Shown: positions 13,995 through 24,990 of the stretch, one piece after another
Numbering within the stretch: the stretch's first letter is position 1
Layout: every line of letters starts with the position of its first letter
Source: Delphinus delphis
Taxonomy: Eukaryota > Chordata > Mammalia > Artiodactyla > Delphinidae
Assembly: GCF_949987515.2 (NCBI RefSeq)
Contig: NC_082694.2
Coordinates: forward strand, 17,415,958-17,479,957
Direction: 5' to 3'
DNA: 64,000 bases
Notes under the pieces: generated by a model
Seen by the model: the letters and a program-made list of their open reading frames with translations, nothing else
The model's database searches: none
What the model was told of the DNA's origin: nothing
Program-made: the position numbers and the translations under genes

Positions 13995-14396
13995 TCAAGA
14001 GAAACATTTTTATTGTGGTAAAATATGCATTTCATAAAATTTCCCATTTAAAACATTTTTAGTGTACAAATCACTGGTATTTATTATATTCACAATATTA
14101 TATGGCTACCTCAACTATCGTGTTCCAAATATTTTTATCACCGCAAAAGGAAACCCTCTTCCCATTAAGCAATTACTCTCATTCCCTCCTTCTCACTGTG
14201 CATGATAAACACTAATCTGATTACCCTGTCTATGGATTTGCCTCTTCTTGGTATATCATATACATGGAATCATGCAGTTGTGGCCTTTTCTGTTTGGCTC
14301 CTTTCACTTAACATAATGTAGTCAAGGTTTATCCACCTTAGAGCATGTAATAGTATTTCATTTCTTTTTATGGCTGAACATATTCCATTGCATTGT
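13995..14396 (-). mobile_element. Old L1 (L1M), segment 1: 3' UTR
   Basis: On the plus strand it reads as the complement of an L1 3' region: a degenerate tttattgtggtaaaatatgc, then gtgtacaaatcactgg, then catggaatcatgcagttgtg, then ggctgaacatattccattgc. This is the first of four separated pieces of one minus-strand element continued at 14901, 15647 and 22972. Confidence 0.8.
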
Positions 14397-14900
14397 TAAC
14401 CAAGAATTGCAAGAATGGAGACCTGGTTGAGACCAAAAAACTGATTATTTGTGGTTTGGTAGGACTGCAACCCAGGAAACACAGATCCAAGAAGCACTTA
14501 AATTGTAATCCCTGGACTACAAGATGGGAGAAAGCAAACAAAAACCCCACAAGGTCACATAACTTGTTTGTCAGGAATTAGGATTGGAGATGGCAAGAAG
14601 TAAGGGTGCTTGTTAAGCAAGGATTGGTCAGGGTCCAAAACAATTACATATTGGGAAGGCAGAGGGTGAGGTGGTGGTGGGGAGACTTTGAAACTACAAG
14701 GTTGCAGCTAGCAGCTGCTAGCAGATATTGTTTCAAAAACTGATGATGATGTCCTTGAGTTTGATACAGTTCAGAAAATTCGAATTCTCAGTAATGTAGG
14801 AACATACCTGAAACTACATTCACAATGGCCACCTGGCTCCATTTTGGATGCTTGAACCATAGCTACTCCATTTTCATTTTTTAAATGATCTTAAATATGT
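14397..14900 (-). mobile_element. LTR-like insertion splitting the old L1
   Basis: About 500 bp unlike L1 interrupts it between ccattgcattg and the next L1 base block near 14905. Composition and length suit a solo LTR on the minus strand. It holds a run ggtggtggtggggag and an inverted pair agcagctgctagca near 14711. The family is not recognised, termini are unclear and it could be another kind of insertion. Confidence 0.4.
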
Positions 14901-15041
14901 CATCAGCATGTATGTACTATATTATGTTGATCCACTCATCAGTTGTTTGACATTTGGGTGATTTCCACTGTTTGGCTAATGTGAATAGTGCAGCTAAGAA
15001 CACTCTTGATAGTTTTTGTTTAAATTCCCTTTGAGTCTATA
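14901..15041 (-). mobile_element. Old L1, segment 2
   Basis: L1 text resumes with catgtatgtactat, gttgatccactcatcag and gtgaatagtgcagctaaga, then stops at tatatg, where an LTR begins. Confidence 0.75.
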
Positions 15042-15646
15042 TGTTGCCAAAGCCAAGTTTTTGTGCCCAATGTCCAGTGAGACCAAACAAACAAAACAAG
15101 ACATCAGAGTTTGCAGCAGAGAAAGGTTTATTGCAGGGCCAAGAAAGGAAAACAGGCAGTTTGAGCTCAAAAAGCCCTCTCACCCTGATGGTTTTGCGGG
15201 AAGACTTTTTATAGGCAAAATCTGGGGGGAGGGCTGCAGGGTGTGTAACTTTCCTCTGGTTGGTTGGTGGTAAGCTAACAGGGTGGTGTTCTAGGAATCT
15301 CACTCATCAGCCTTCTGGTTTCAACAAGTCTGGGTCCATGTGCTTGTACTCAGCCTGCAGTCACCATCCTACACCCGGGTGGGGACCCTAGTTCCTGTAG
15401 AAGAACTCAGAGATTTGTATCAGATTGTTTTGCACATCCCCAGGAGGGACCAGGACCCTGCCCCACACTGCATTATTGTTTTTTTCTGCATTCTCTCATT
15501 CCCCTATTTCGTAACTGTTTGAATCTGCCCTTTGGAACACAGGGAAGGTCTAGGGGGCTGAAACCTTTTCCCTTCAAACAAGAAATGGGGGTTACAGAAA
15601 GGCTTTTGTACATGGGAGGGTCCCACAGAGTCCTGCTAGGTTTTAT
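15042..15646 (-). mobile_element. Solo ERV LTR inserted in the old L1
   Basis: About 600 bp replaces L1 text between gagtctata and tatacataagagtagaa. A minus-strand polyadenylation signal (AATAAA as tttatt at 15127-15132) near one end, and G+C higher than the L1 around it, fit an LTR. The terminal TG is visible at 15042 but the other end has decayed. No internal viral sequence is attached, so it is a recombined solo LTR. Its subfamily is not assigned. Confidence 0.6.
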
Positions 15647-17213
15647 ATACATAAGAGTAGAATTGCTAGGTTGTATGGTAACTCTATATTTAATTTTTTG
15701 AGGAATTTCCAAGCTGTATAACAACAGTGGCTACAACATTTTAAATTCCTATCAGCAATGCATGAGGCTTCCAATTTCTTCATATCCTTGCCAACACGTA
15801 ATTATTTTCCCATTTTTTTAATTAAAAATGTTAATTATAGTCATCCTAGTGAGGGTGATATGGTACCTAATTCTGGTTTTGATTTGCATTTCCCTAATGA
15901 CTAATGATATTGAGAGTTTTTTTTCATGTATTTGTTTGACATTTGTATATCTGCTTTGGAGAAATGTTCATTCAAGTCTTTTGCCTAATTTTTATTTGAC
16001 CCACTTTATGACCTATTTTGTGTTGAGGTGTGAGAGGTTTTTTTAATATATATATTCTGGATACTATCATCAGATATGTTGATTTGCAAATATTTTGTGC
16101 CATTTTTTAGGCGTCTTTTCACTCTATTAATAGTTTTCTTTGATGTACAAAAGTTATGAATTTTGAAGAAGTCATATATATAATATATAAATATATATAT
16201 ACATATTATTTTCTTTTGTGACTCATTCCTTCTAATAATCCGTTGCCAAATCCAAAGTTATGAAAATTTACTTCTATGTTTTCTTCTGAGAGTTTTATAA
16301 TTTAAACTCACATAATTAGATTTTGACCCATTTAGAGTTGAACTTGTATGTGGCATGGAATAAATTACTTTGTTATTTTGCCTGTAGCTCTCCAGTTGTC
16401 TCTGCACTAGTTTTTGAAAAGACTCTTCTTCCCCATTGAATGAATGGTCTGGCACTCTGTGGAAATCAACAGACCATTGATATATGGGTTTATTTTGGGC
16501 CTCTCAATTCTATTCCATTGATTTATATGTCTGTCCTTGTGTTAGTAGCACACTGCTTTAATTAGTGAAACTTTATATTAAAATCTGATATTGGGTGAGG
16601 CCCACAACTTTGCTCTTTTTCAAAAATGCTTTTGATATTTGGCATCTCTTGCAATTACGTATGAATTTTAGAATCAGCTTTAGGATCATTGAGATTGTGA
16701 TAGGAATTACATTGAATCTGAAAAACAATTTTAGTAATAAAGTTGTTTTTAACACTGTCAACTCTTCCTTCCATGAAGAGTTTCACTTGCTTAGGTCTGC
16801 TTTAATTTCTTCAAGCACTGTTTTGTAGTTTTAAGTGAGTAATACTTACACCTCCTTAGTTAAATGTATTCCTAAGTATTATAACATTTTGATGCTATTA
16901 TAAATGGAAGTGTTTGTGCTTAGTTTCCTTTTCAAGTTGCTCATTGCTTACAGTAAAAAAAAAAAACTGTTTTTGTGTGTTTTTCTTATACTCTGCAAAT
17001 TTGCTGAATTAAAGGTTTTTTTAGCTCTAGTGGTTTTCCGTGAGTGGATTCTTTTGGATTTTTTTACATCATGTCACTTACACATACACATATCATTTTA
17101 CTTCTTCCCAATCTAGACACCTTCTCTTTCTTTCTTCCCCCTTTTCTCTCTCTCTCTTTCTTCCTTTCTCTTTCTCTCTCTCCTTCCTCCCTTCCCCCCT
17201 TCCTTGTTGCGTT

Positions 17214-17254
<41 letters not shown>

Positions 17255-17782
17255 TTTCTTTCTTTCTTTCTTTTTCTTTCTCTTTCTTTCTTTCTCTCTC
17301 CCTCTTTTCTTTCTTCCTTCCTTTCTCTTTCACTTTTGGTTAATTTACTTTTGGAACTTCTAGTACAGTAATGAAGAGAAGTGGCAAAAGTGGGGATTTT
17401 TGTCTTGTTCCTGATAACAGAGGGAAAGCTTTCACTGTTGGATATGGTATAACCTTGAGGGTTTTAAAAAATTTTTTAGAATAAGTGATATTTATCATTC
17501 TTAAGAAGCTACCCTCTGTTCCTAGTATGTTGAATGTTTTTATTTGAATGGGCATTAGATTTTTTTTCAAATGCTTTTTCTGCATCAAATAAGATGAGCA
17601 GGGTTTGTTTTCTTTGTTGTATTAGACTGATGGATTTTCATATGTCATAACACTTGCATTCCTGGGACTGATCCCACTTCACTATGGAGTGTAATCATTT
17701 CAGTGTGATGCTGGATTCATTTTCCTAATACTTTGTTGAATATTTTAAATGAACATTCAAAAGAACATTTGTCAGTTTTCTT
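15647..17782 (-). mobile_element. Old L1, segment 3: ORF2 reverse-transcriptase region
   Basis: This is complement of L1 ORF2 from tagaattgctaggttgtatgg onward. It includes ggtgatatggtacctaattctgg, ggatactatcatcagatatg, ttctattccattgat and ttcctaagtattat. The minus-strand frame 17340-17588 retains a reverse-transcriptase motif (KAFPLLSGTRQ) with family residues changed and stops around it. A large pyrimidine tract interrupts it at 17121-17332. It ends at the insertion point of a younger L1. Confidence 0.85.
17121..17332 (+). repeat. Pyrimidine tract with (TTTC)n core
   Basis: Some 210 bp are almost purely C and T, with a near-regular TTTC core at about 17211-17280. It lies where L1 normally has a short tttatttctttttctt run, so it probably expanded from that L1 seed. 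The Phe/Ser/Leu-rich and Lys/Glu/Arg-rich frames here are artefacts. Confidence 0.9.
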
Positions 17783-18314
17783 TTTTTAAATTTTATTTAT
17801 TTAGTTTTTATACAGCAGGTTCTTATAGTTATCAATTTTGTATATATTAGTGTATATATGTCAATCCCAATCTCCCAGGTCATCCCACCACCACCACCAC
17901 CACCCCTCACCTTCCCCCCCATGGTGTCCATAGGTTTGTTCTCTACATCTGTGTTTCTATTTCTGCCTTGCAAACCGGTTCATCTGTACATTATACTGGA
18001 TTCCACATATATTGGTTGATATACGATATTTGTTTTTCTCTTTCTTACTTACTTCACTCTGTATGACATCTCTAGGTCTATCCATGTCTCTACAAGTGAC
18101 CCAATTTCATTCCTTTTATAGCTGAGTAATACTCCATTATATATATGTACAACAACTTCTTTATCCATTCATCTGTTGATGGTCATTTACATTGATTCCA
18201 TGACCTGCCTATTGTAAATAGTGCTGCAATGAATATTGGGGTACATGTGTCTTTTTGAATTATGGTTTTCTCTGGGTATATGCCAAGTAGTGGGATTGCT
18301 GGGTCATTCTAGTT

Positions 18315-18951
18315 TTAGTTTTTAAGGAACCTACATACTGTTCTCCATAGTGGCTGTATCAATTTACATTCCCACCAACAGTGCAAGAGGGGTCCCTTTC
18401 CTCCACACCCTCTCCACCATTTGTTGTTTGTAGATTTTCTGAAGATGCCCATTCTAATTGGTGTGAGGTGATACCTCATTGTAGTTTTGATTTGCATTTC
18501 TTTAATGATTAGTGATGTTGAGCATCCTTTCATGGGTTTGTTGGCAATCTGTATATCTTCTTTGGAGAGATGTTTATTTAGGTCTTCTGCCCAATTTTTG
18601 ATTGGGTTGTTTGTTTTTTTAATATTGAGTTGCATGAGCTGTTTATATATTTTGTAGTTTTCTGAGTACAGGTGTTTTATATTCTTAGGTAGGTTTATTC
18701 CTAGGTATTTTATTATTTTTGTTGCAGTGGTAAATGGGATTGTTTCCTTAATTTCCCTTTCTGATCTTTCATTGTTAGTGTATAGGAACGCAAGTGATTT
18801 CTGTGCATTAATTTTGTATTCTGGAAATTTACCTAATTCTTTGATTAGCTCTAATAGTTTTCTGGTGGCATCTTTATGATTCTCTATGTATAGTATCATG
18901 TCATGTGCAAACAGTGACAGTTTTACTTCATTTCCAATTTGTATTACTTTT
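18315..18951 (-). pseudogene. L1 ORF2 remnant: reverse-transcriptase end and C-terminal region, internally deleted
   Basis: The 194-residue frame (18315-18899) starts just after the catalytic block. It contains [50 protein letters not shown] and [15 protein letters not shown], all L1 ORF2 hallmarks. At residue 83 (about 18651) YSENYK joins IYKQLMQLN, skipping roughly 1 kb while keeping frame. The upstream codons at about 18910 read FAHD where active L1 has FADD, so a catalytic aspartate is lost. A TAA stop follows CRFLKN at 18315-18317, before the usual C terminus. Confidence 0.85.
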
Positions 18952-19157
18952 TTTTTTTTTTTCTTCTGTAAGTGGGCCTCTCACTGTTGTGGCCTCTCCC
19001 ATTGCAGAGCACAGGCTCCGGATGTGCAGGCTCAGCAGCTATGGTTCACGGGCCCAGCCACTCCATGGCATGTGGGATCTTCCCGGACCGGGGCACGAAC
19101 TTGTGTCCCCTGCATCGACAGGCGAACTCTCAAGCACTGCGCCACCAGGGAAGCCCC
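18952..19157 (-). mobile_element. CHR-family SINE, short form, in the young L1
   Basis: Reverse orientation: T-run, then gtgggcctctcactgttgtg, the core, and agggaagcccc at its head. A perfect 12-bp duplication, tgtattactttt, lies at 18940-18951 and 19158-19169. It interrupts the L1 reverse-transcriptase frame. Confidence 0.95.
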
Positions 19158-19640
19158 TGTATTACTTTTATTTCTTTTTTTTCTCTGATTGCCGTGGCTA
19201 GGACTTCCAAAATTATGTTAAATGATAGTGGCAAGGGTGGACCTCCTTGTCTTGTTCCCGATCTTAGAGGAACTGCTTTCAGATTTTCACCATTGAGAAT
19301 GAAATTTGCTGTGGGTTTGTCATACATGGTCTTTATGATATTGAGGTAGGTTTCTTCTGTGCCCACTTTCTGAAGAGTTTTTATCATAAATAGGTGTTGA
19401 ATTTTGTCAAAATATTTTTCTGCCTCTATTGAGATGATTATATGGTTTTTATTCTTCAGTTTGTTAATATGGTTTATCACATTGATTGATTTATGTATAT
19501 TGAAGAATGCTTGCATCCCTGGATAAATCCCACTTGATCATGGTGCATGATCCTTTAATGTGTTGCTGGATTCTGTTTGCTAGTATCTTGTTGAGGATTT
19601 GTGCATCTGTATTCATCAGTGATACTTGTCTGCAATTTTC
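19158..19640 (-). pseudogene. L1 ORF2 remnant: reverse-transcriptase N-terminal half
   Basis: The minus-strand frame 19130-19516 covers the L1 reverse-transcriptase fingers and palm: [42 protein letters not shown]. In active L1 the first block reads with Asp-Ala-Glu-Lys-Ala-Phe-Asp; here the first catalytic Asp is Glu and Ala is Tyr. The frame then runs into the SINE at 19157, so its last residues are not L1. Confidence 0.85.
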
Positions 19641-19979
19641 TTTTTTTTTTTTAACTTTTGTAAGTTCCATATTTTATCTACATGATTTTTGATACTTAAC
19701 ATTCTTCTTCTTTTTTTTTTTACATCTTTATTGGGGTGTAATTGCTTTACAATGGTGTATTAGTTTCTGCTTTATAACAAAGTGAATAAGTTATACATAT
19801 ACATATGTTTCCATATCTCTTGCATCTCCCTCCCTCCCACCCTCCCTATCCCACCCCTCCAGGCAGTCACAAAGCACTGAGCTGATCTCCCTGTGCTATG
19901 CAGATGCTTCCCACTAGCTATATACCTTACGTTTAGTAGTGTATATATGTCCATGCCTCTCTCTTGCTTTGTCACAGCT
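19641..19979 (-). mobile_element. L1 3'-end fragment with probable 3' transduction
   Basis: Nested in the young L1, flanked by ctgcaattttctttttt at about 19630-19646 and 19980-19996. Read on the minus strand, L1 3' UTR text (19722-19979) ends in an A-run (19711-19721). A non-L1 segment of about 58 bp (19653-19710) follows, then a second A-run (19641-19652). Two A-tails with unique sequence between them are the hallmark of read-through polyadenylation followed by retroposition. Confidence 0.75.
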
Positions 19980-20184
19980 CTGCAATTTTCTTTTTTGTAG
20001 TATCTCTGTCTGGTTTTGATATCAGGGTGATGGTGGCCTCGTATGATGAATTTGGGAGTGTTCCTTCCTCTGCAGTTTTGGGGAAGAGTTTGAGAAGGAT
20101 GGGTGTTAGCTCTTCTCTAAATGTTTGATAGAATTCACCTCTGGAGCCATCTGGTCCTGGACTTTTGTTTGTTGGAAGATTTTT

Positions 20185-20471
20185 TTTTTAATTATTTATT
20201 GATTTTTGGCTGTGTTGGGTCTTCATCTCTGTGTGAGGGCTTTCTCTAGTTGCGGTGAGCGGGGGCCACTCTTTTTCACGGTGTGTGGGCCTCTCACTGT
20301 CATGGCTTCTCTTGTTGCAGAGCACAAGCTCCAGACGCACAGACTCAGTAGTTGTGGCTCACGGGCCTAGGTGCTCTGTGGCATGTGGGATCTTCCCAGA
20401 CCAGGGCTCGAACCCATGTCCCCTGCATTGGTAGGCAGATTCTCAACCATTGTGTTACAAGGGAAGCCCCC
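20185..20471 (-). mobile_element. CHR-family SINE, long form, in the young L1
   Basis: This reverse copy carries the CHR head and core plus an extra 3' block (gtgttgggtcttcatctctg, ctctagttgcggtgagcggg) absent from the short copies. It is more diverged. A 16-bp duplication, ttgttggaagattttt, lies at about 20169-20184 and 20472-20487. Confidence 0.9.
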
Positions 20472-21136
20472 TTGTTGGAAGATTTTTAAACACAGTTTCA
20501 ATTCCATTACTTATGATTGATCTGTTCATCTTTTCTATTTCTTCCTGCTTCAGTCTTGGAAGGGTATACCTTTCTAAGAATTTGTCCATTTCTTCCAGGT
20601 TGTCCATTTTATAGGCATAGAGTTGCTTGTAGTAATCTCTTACAATCCTTTGTATTTCTGCAGTGTCAGTTATGATTTCTCCTTTTTTATTTCTAATTTT
20701 ATTGATTTGAGTCCTCTCCCTCTTTTTCTTGATGAGTTTGGCTAATAGTTCATCAATTTTGTTTTCTCAAAGAACCAGCTTTTAGTTTTATTGATCTTTG
20801 CTATTGTTTTCTTTGTTTCTATTTCATTTATTTCTGCTCTGATCTTTATGTTTTCTTTCTATCTGCAACTTTGGGTTTTGTTTGTTCTTCTTTCTCTAGT
20901 TCCTTTAGGTGTAAGGTTAGATTGTTTATTTGTGATTTTTCTTATTTCTTGAGGTAGACATGTATAGCTATAAACTTCCATCCCAGAACTGCTTTTGCTG
21001 CATCCCATAGGTTTTGGATCATCGTGTTTTCATTGTCATTTGTCTCTAGGTATTTTCTGATTTCCTCTTTGATTTCTTCAGTGATCTCTTGGTTATTTAT
21101 TAGTGTATTGTTTAGCCTCCATGTGGTTGTGTCTTT

Positions 21137-21865
21137 TTATGCTTTTTCCCTGTAATTGATTTCTAATCTCATAGCATTGTGTTCAGAAAAGATACTTGAT
21201 GTGGTTTCAATTTTCTTAAATTTACTGAGGCTTGATTTGTGACCCAAGATGTGATCTATCCTCGAGAATGTTCCATGCACACTTGAGAAGAAAGTGTAAT
21301 CTGCTGTTTTTGGATGGAATGTCCTATAAATCTCAATTAACTCTATCTGGTCTATTGTGTCATTTAAAGCTTGTGTTTCCTTATTAATTTTCTGTTTGGA
21401 TGATCTGTCCATTGGTGGAAGTGAGGTGTTAAAGTCCCCCACTATTATTGTGTTACTGTTGATTTCCTCTTTTAGAGCTGTTAGCAGTTGTCTTACGTAT
21501 TGAGGTGCTCCTATGTTGGGTGCATATATATTTATAATTGTTATATCTTCTTCTTGGATTGATCTCTTGATCATTACATAGTATCCTTCCTTGTCTCTTG
21601 TAACATTCTTTGTTTTAAAGTCTATTTTATCTGATATGAGTATTGCTACTCCAGCTTTCTTTTGATTTCCTTTTGCATTGAATATGTTTTTCCATCCCCT
21701 CAATTTCAGTCTGTATGTGTCCCTAGGTCTGAAGTGGGTCTCTTGTAGACAGCATATATATGGGTCTTGTTTTCATATCCATTCAGCGAGCCTGTGTCTT
21801 TTGGTTGGAGCATTTAATCCATTCACATTTAAGGTGATTATTCATATGTATGTTCCTATTACCAT
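21137..21865 (-). pseudogene. L1 ORF2 remnant: endonuclease domain
   Basis: ORF2 begins with ATG at 21865-21863 but hits TGA at codon 8, and there is another TGA about 85 bases later, so translation cannot proceed. From about 21703 a 188-residue frame keeps the endonuclease fold: GNQKKAGVAILISD, IINIYAPN, VGDFNTSLPPMDR, YTFFSSVHGTFSRIDHILGH and FSEHNAMRLEI. The family has Ser-Asp-His in the last motif; Asp is Glu here. This domain nicks genomic DNA at T-rich targets in active elements. This copy is inactive. Confidence 0.9.
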
Positions 21866-21899
21866 TTTCTTAATTGTTTTCTGTTTGTTTTTGTAGGCC

Positions 21900-22700
21900 C
21901 TTTTCTTCTCTTGTGTTTCCCACTTAGCGAAGTTCCTTTTGCATTTGTTGTATAGCTAGTTTGGTGGGGCTGAATTGTCTTAGCTTTTGCTTGTCTGTAA
22001 AGCTTTTGATTTCTCCTTCAAATCTGAATTAGATCCTTGCTGGGTAGAGTAATCCTGGTTGTAGATTCTTCCCTTTCATTACTTTAAATATATTATGCCA
22101 CTACCTTCTGGCTTGTAGAGTTTCTGCTGAGAAATCTGCTGTTTAACCTTATGGAAGTTCCCTTGAATGTTATTTGTCATTTTTCCCTTGTTGCTTTTAA
22201 TAATTTTTCTTTGTCTTTAATTTTTGTCAATTTGATTACTATGTGTCTCAGTGTGTTTCTCCTTGGGTTTGTCCTGCCTTGGACTCTCTGCACTTCCTGG
22301 ACTTGAGTGGCTCTTTCCTTTTCCATTTCAGACAAGTTTTCCACTATAATCTCTTCAAATATTTTCTTGTCTCCTTTCTCTCTCTCTTCTACTTCTTGAA
22401 CCCCTATAATATGAATGTTGCTTCATTTAATGTTGTCCCAGAGGTCTCTTATGCTGTCTTCATTTCTTTGCATTCTTTTTTCTTTATTCTGTTCCATGAC
22501 AGTGAATTCCACCATTCTGTCTTCCAGGTCAATTGTCCATTCTTCTGCCTCAGTTAATCTGCTGTTGATTCCTTCTAGTATATTTTTCATTTGAGTTAGT
22601 TTATTGTTTGTCTCTGTTTGTTTGTTCTTTAATTCTTCTAGGTGTTTGTTCTTTAATTCTTCTAGGTCTTTTTTAAACATTTCTTTCATCTTCTGATTCT
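21900..22700 (-). pseudogene. L1 ORF1 remnant
   Basis: The minus-strand frame 22423-22689 has a coiled-coil of Leu/Glu/Lys repeats followed by the conserved ORF1 passage INSRLTEAEE, LEDRMVE, EQNKEKRMQRNED and LRDLWDNIK. ORF1 protein is the trimeric RNA chaperone of L1. The coiled coil has an 8-residue duplication (LEELKNK repeated) from a 24-bp tandem repeat at 22621-22668. The RNA-binding half (21900-22423) is recognisable in DNA but out of frame. Confidence 0.85.
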
Positions 22701-22738
22701 TTGTCTCCTTTTGAATTCTGGTTCTTTGTCTCCTTTTG
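22621..22738 (-). repeat. Short tandem duplications in L1 ORF1 coiled coil
   Basis: Two direct repeats sit close together. A 24-bp unit occupies 22621-22644 and 22645-22668, differing only in its last base. A 17-bp block, ttctttgtctccttttg, lies at 22697-22713 and again at 22722-22738 (25-bp period). The first keeps frame and the second does not. Confidence 0.9.
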
Positions 22739-22971
22739 TATTCTTTTTCCGAGCTCCTGGATCATGTTCAGTATCATTATTCTGAATTCTTCTTCTGGAA
22801 GTTTGTGTATCTCCTCCACTTCATGTAGTTGTTTTTCTGTTTTTTTTTTTTTTCTTGTTTCTTCGCCTGGTACATAGTCCTGTGCCTTTTCATTTTGTCT
22901 GTCTTTCTGTGAATGTGGTTTTCATTCCACAAGCTGCAGAATTATAGTTCTTCTTGCTTCTTCTCTGTCAG

Positions 22972-24990
22972 CAGTTTTCTTACAATATCTTTATAAGGCT
23001 TTTGTATCAGGCTAATACTGGTTTTGTAAAATGAGTTAGAAAGTATTCCCTCCTCTGCTATTTTTTTGAAGAGTTTGAGGATTGCTGTTCAATCTTTAAA
23101 TGTTTGTTAAAATTAGCCAGTGAAACCATCTGGTCCTGGGCTTCTCTTTTTTTGGAGGTTTTTAAATACTGAATAAGTCTCTTTACTTTTTATAATTTAT
23201 TCAATTTTTCTATTTGCTCTTGAGTTGGTTTTGTTAGTTTATGTTTTTCCAGAAATTCATCCATTTCATTAGTTTGTTGGCATATAATTGTTCATAGTCT
23301 TCTTTCATGATTCTTTTTATTTCTGTAAGTTCAGTAGTAATTCTCCACATTCATTTCTGATTTTAGTAATTTGAGTCTTATCCTTTTTTTTTTTTTTTCT
23401 TAGTCTAGCTAAAAGTTTTCCAATATTGCTGATCTTTTCTAAGAATGCACTTTTGGTTTTGTTACTTCTCTGTGTTGTTTTTCTACTTATTTCCTGAATT
23501 TCTGCTCTGACCTCTATTATGGCCTTTATTCTACCAGCTTTGGTTTTACTGTGTTCTTCTTTTTCTAATTCCTTAAGATTTAAATGTAGGCTACTGAGTT
23601 GAGATCTTTACTTTTTCCTTTTAATATAGGCAAAGACAGCCATAGTTTTCCTCTGAGCATTGTTTTTGCTACACTCTATAGGGTTTTGTTTTTGTTTTGT
23701 TTTCATTCATTTAAAAATATTTTCTAATTTCTCTTGTGACTTCTTTCTGACCCATTGATTGTTTGAGTGTTTAATTTCCACACACTTGTGAATTTTACAG
23801 TTTTTCTTCTCTTATTAATTTCTGGTTTCATCCTATTGTGATGAGACAAAATGCTTTGTATGATTTCAGTCTTTCTCAACTTGCTGATGATTGTTTCATG
23901 ATCAAGTATATGATCTAGCCTGGAGAATGCTCCATGAGCACTTTAGAAAAATGTACATTCTTCTGTTGTTGAGTAGAGTGTTCTACAGCTGTCTTCTAGG
24001 TCTAAGAGGTTTATGATGTTGTCCAAATCTTCTATTTCTGTGATAATTTTCTATTAGAAACCAAAAGTACAATACCAAAAAAGTTACAAACCAAAAATAT
24101 AGTAATACTGCCTTTTATATTTACTTGTGTAGTTATCTTCACTAGTGACATTTATTTCTTCTCATGGCTTAGAGTGTCTGTCTAGTGTCCTTCCTTTCAG
24201 CTTGAAGGACACTCTGTTGCATTCTTGTATGGTAGGTTTACTAGCAACAAACTACCTCTGCTTTTGTTGTTTTAAAATATTTGTCTTGTAATTGCAATGT
24301 CTAGGCTTCTCGGGGCAATTTCTTTTAATAATTTTTTCTTGTGAATAAGTCACACTTTCTTGTTTCATTTCATACTTTATAGGTTTTTGTTGAAAACAGG
24401 ACATTTTGAATATTATAACATGTAACTCTGTAAATCAGAATTTACCCTCCCCAGGATTTGTTGTCACTGCTTGTTTCAGTTTGGAATTGTCCTTTGTTTG
24501 TTGACTTTTCTAAATAAGTTTTGTGAGAATTATGTTCATTGCTGTGTGTGGTCACTAACATTTCCATTTTGTTAGCTAGTGGTCAAGGAGTTGTGTGACA
24601 AACATTTCCTGAAATTCCTGGTGTGAGAGGCACCTCACCTTTCCTGGGCTTTGCAGATTGGATCTGTGCTGCGGTACTCCATCAGTGTTTAGCAAGACCA
24701 TTTGTAAGTCTGCTTTACATTCATTCACTGTTTATATAGCATCTAAGGTTCAGCCAGAAGTGAAAGCTTGGAGTTTTCTCATGTCTTTTCTGAGGATGTG
24801 TCCAGCCCTGTGCATGTGTATGGCCTTCTGGATTCCTCAGTATACGCACTTTTAAAAAACTATACTATTCCCATTTATCTTTTTATTAAACACTTCCTTG
24901 ATTGTTATAAATTATTGATTATATTCCAGAGTTTTTGGGTTTTTTTAAGTTTATATCAGCTTAATCATTACTTTAGTGGAGGGATGACTC
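22972..24990 (-). mobile_element. Old L1, segment 4: ORF2 5' half and upstream region
   Basis: The old L1 resumes at cagttttcttacaatatctt and gives complement of ORF2 (ctaatactggttttgtaaaa, ccatctggtcctgggcttc, gagaatgctccatgagcact). From about 24060 it passes into text typical of old L1M/HAL1-type upstream sequence (gttgaaaacaggacattttg). No frame longer than 80 residues remains. Confidence 0.7.

Larger units (their letters stand above)
17783..22971 (-). mobile_element. Young cetartiodactyl L1, nearly full coding length, nested in the old L1
   Basis: A 5.2-kb minus-strand L1 runs from part of the 5' UTR (22700-22971) through ORF1 (about 21900-22700) and ORF2 (start codon at 21865) to a 3' UTR ending in a T-rich run at 17783. 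A 10-bp duplication, cagttttctt, flanks it at 17773-17782 and 22972-22981, and the old L1 resumes exactly after it. Inside lie two CHR SINEs (18952, 20185) and an L1 3' fragment (19641). ORF2 lacks about a kilobase at 18650 and carries early stops, so the copy is dead. Confidence 0.9.

Noticed and set aside
17040..17363. Open frames of 107, 99 and 89 residues rich in Ser/Phe/Leu or Lys/Glu/Arg
   Set aside because: They are translations of the TTTC pyrimidine tract and its complement, with no complexity beyond the repeat.
22243..22557. 104-residue plus-strand frame rich in Phe, Leu and Ser
   Set aside because: It is the complementary-strand shadow of L1 ORF1.
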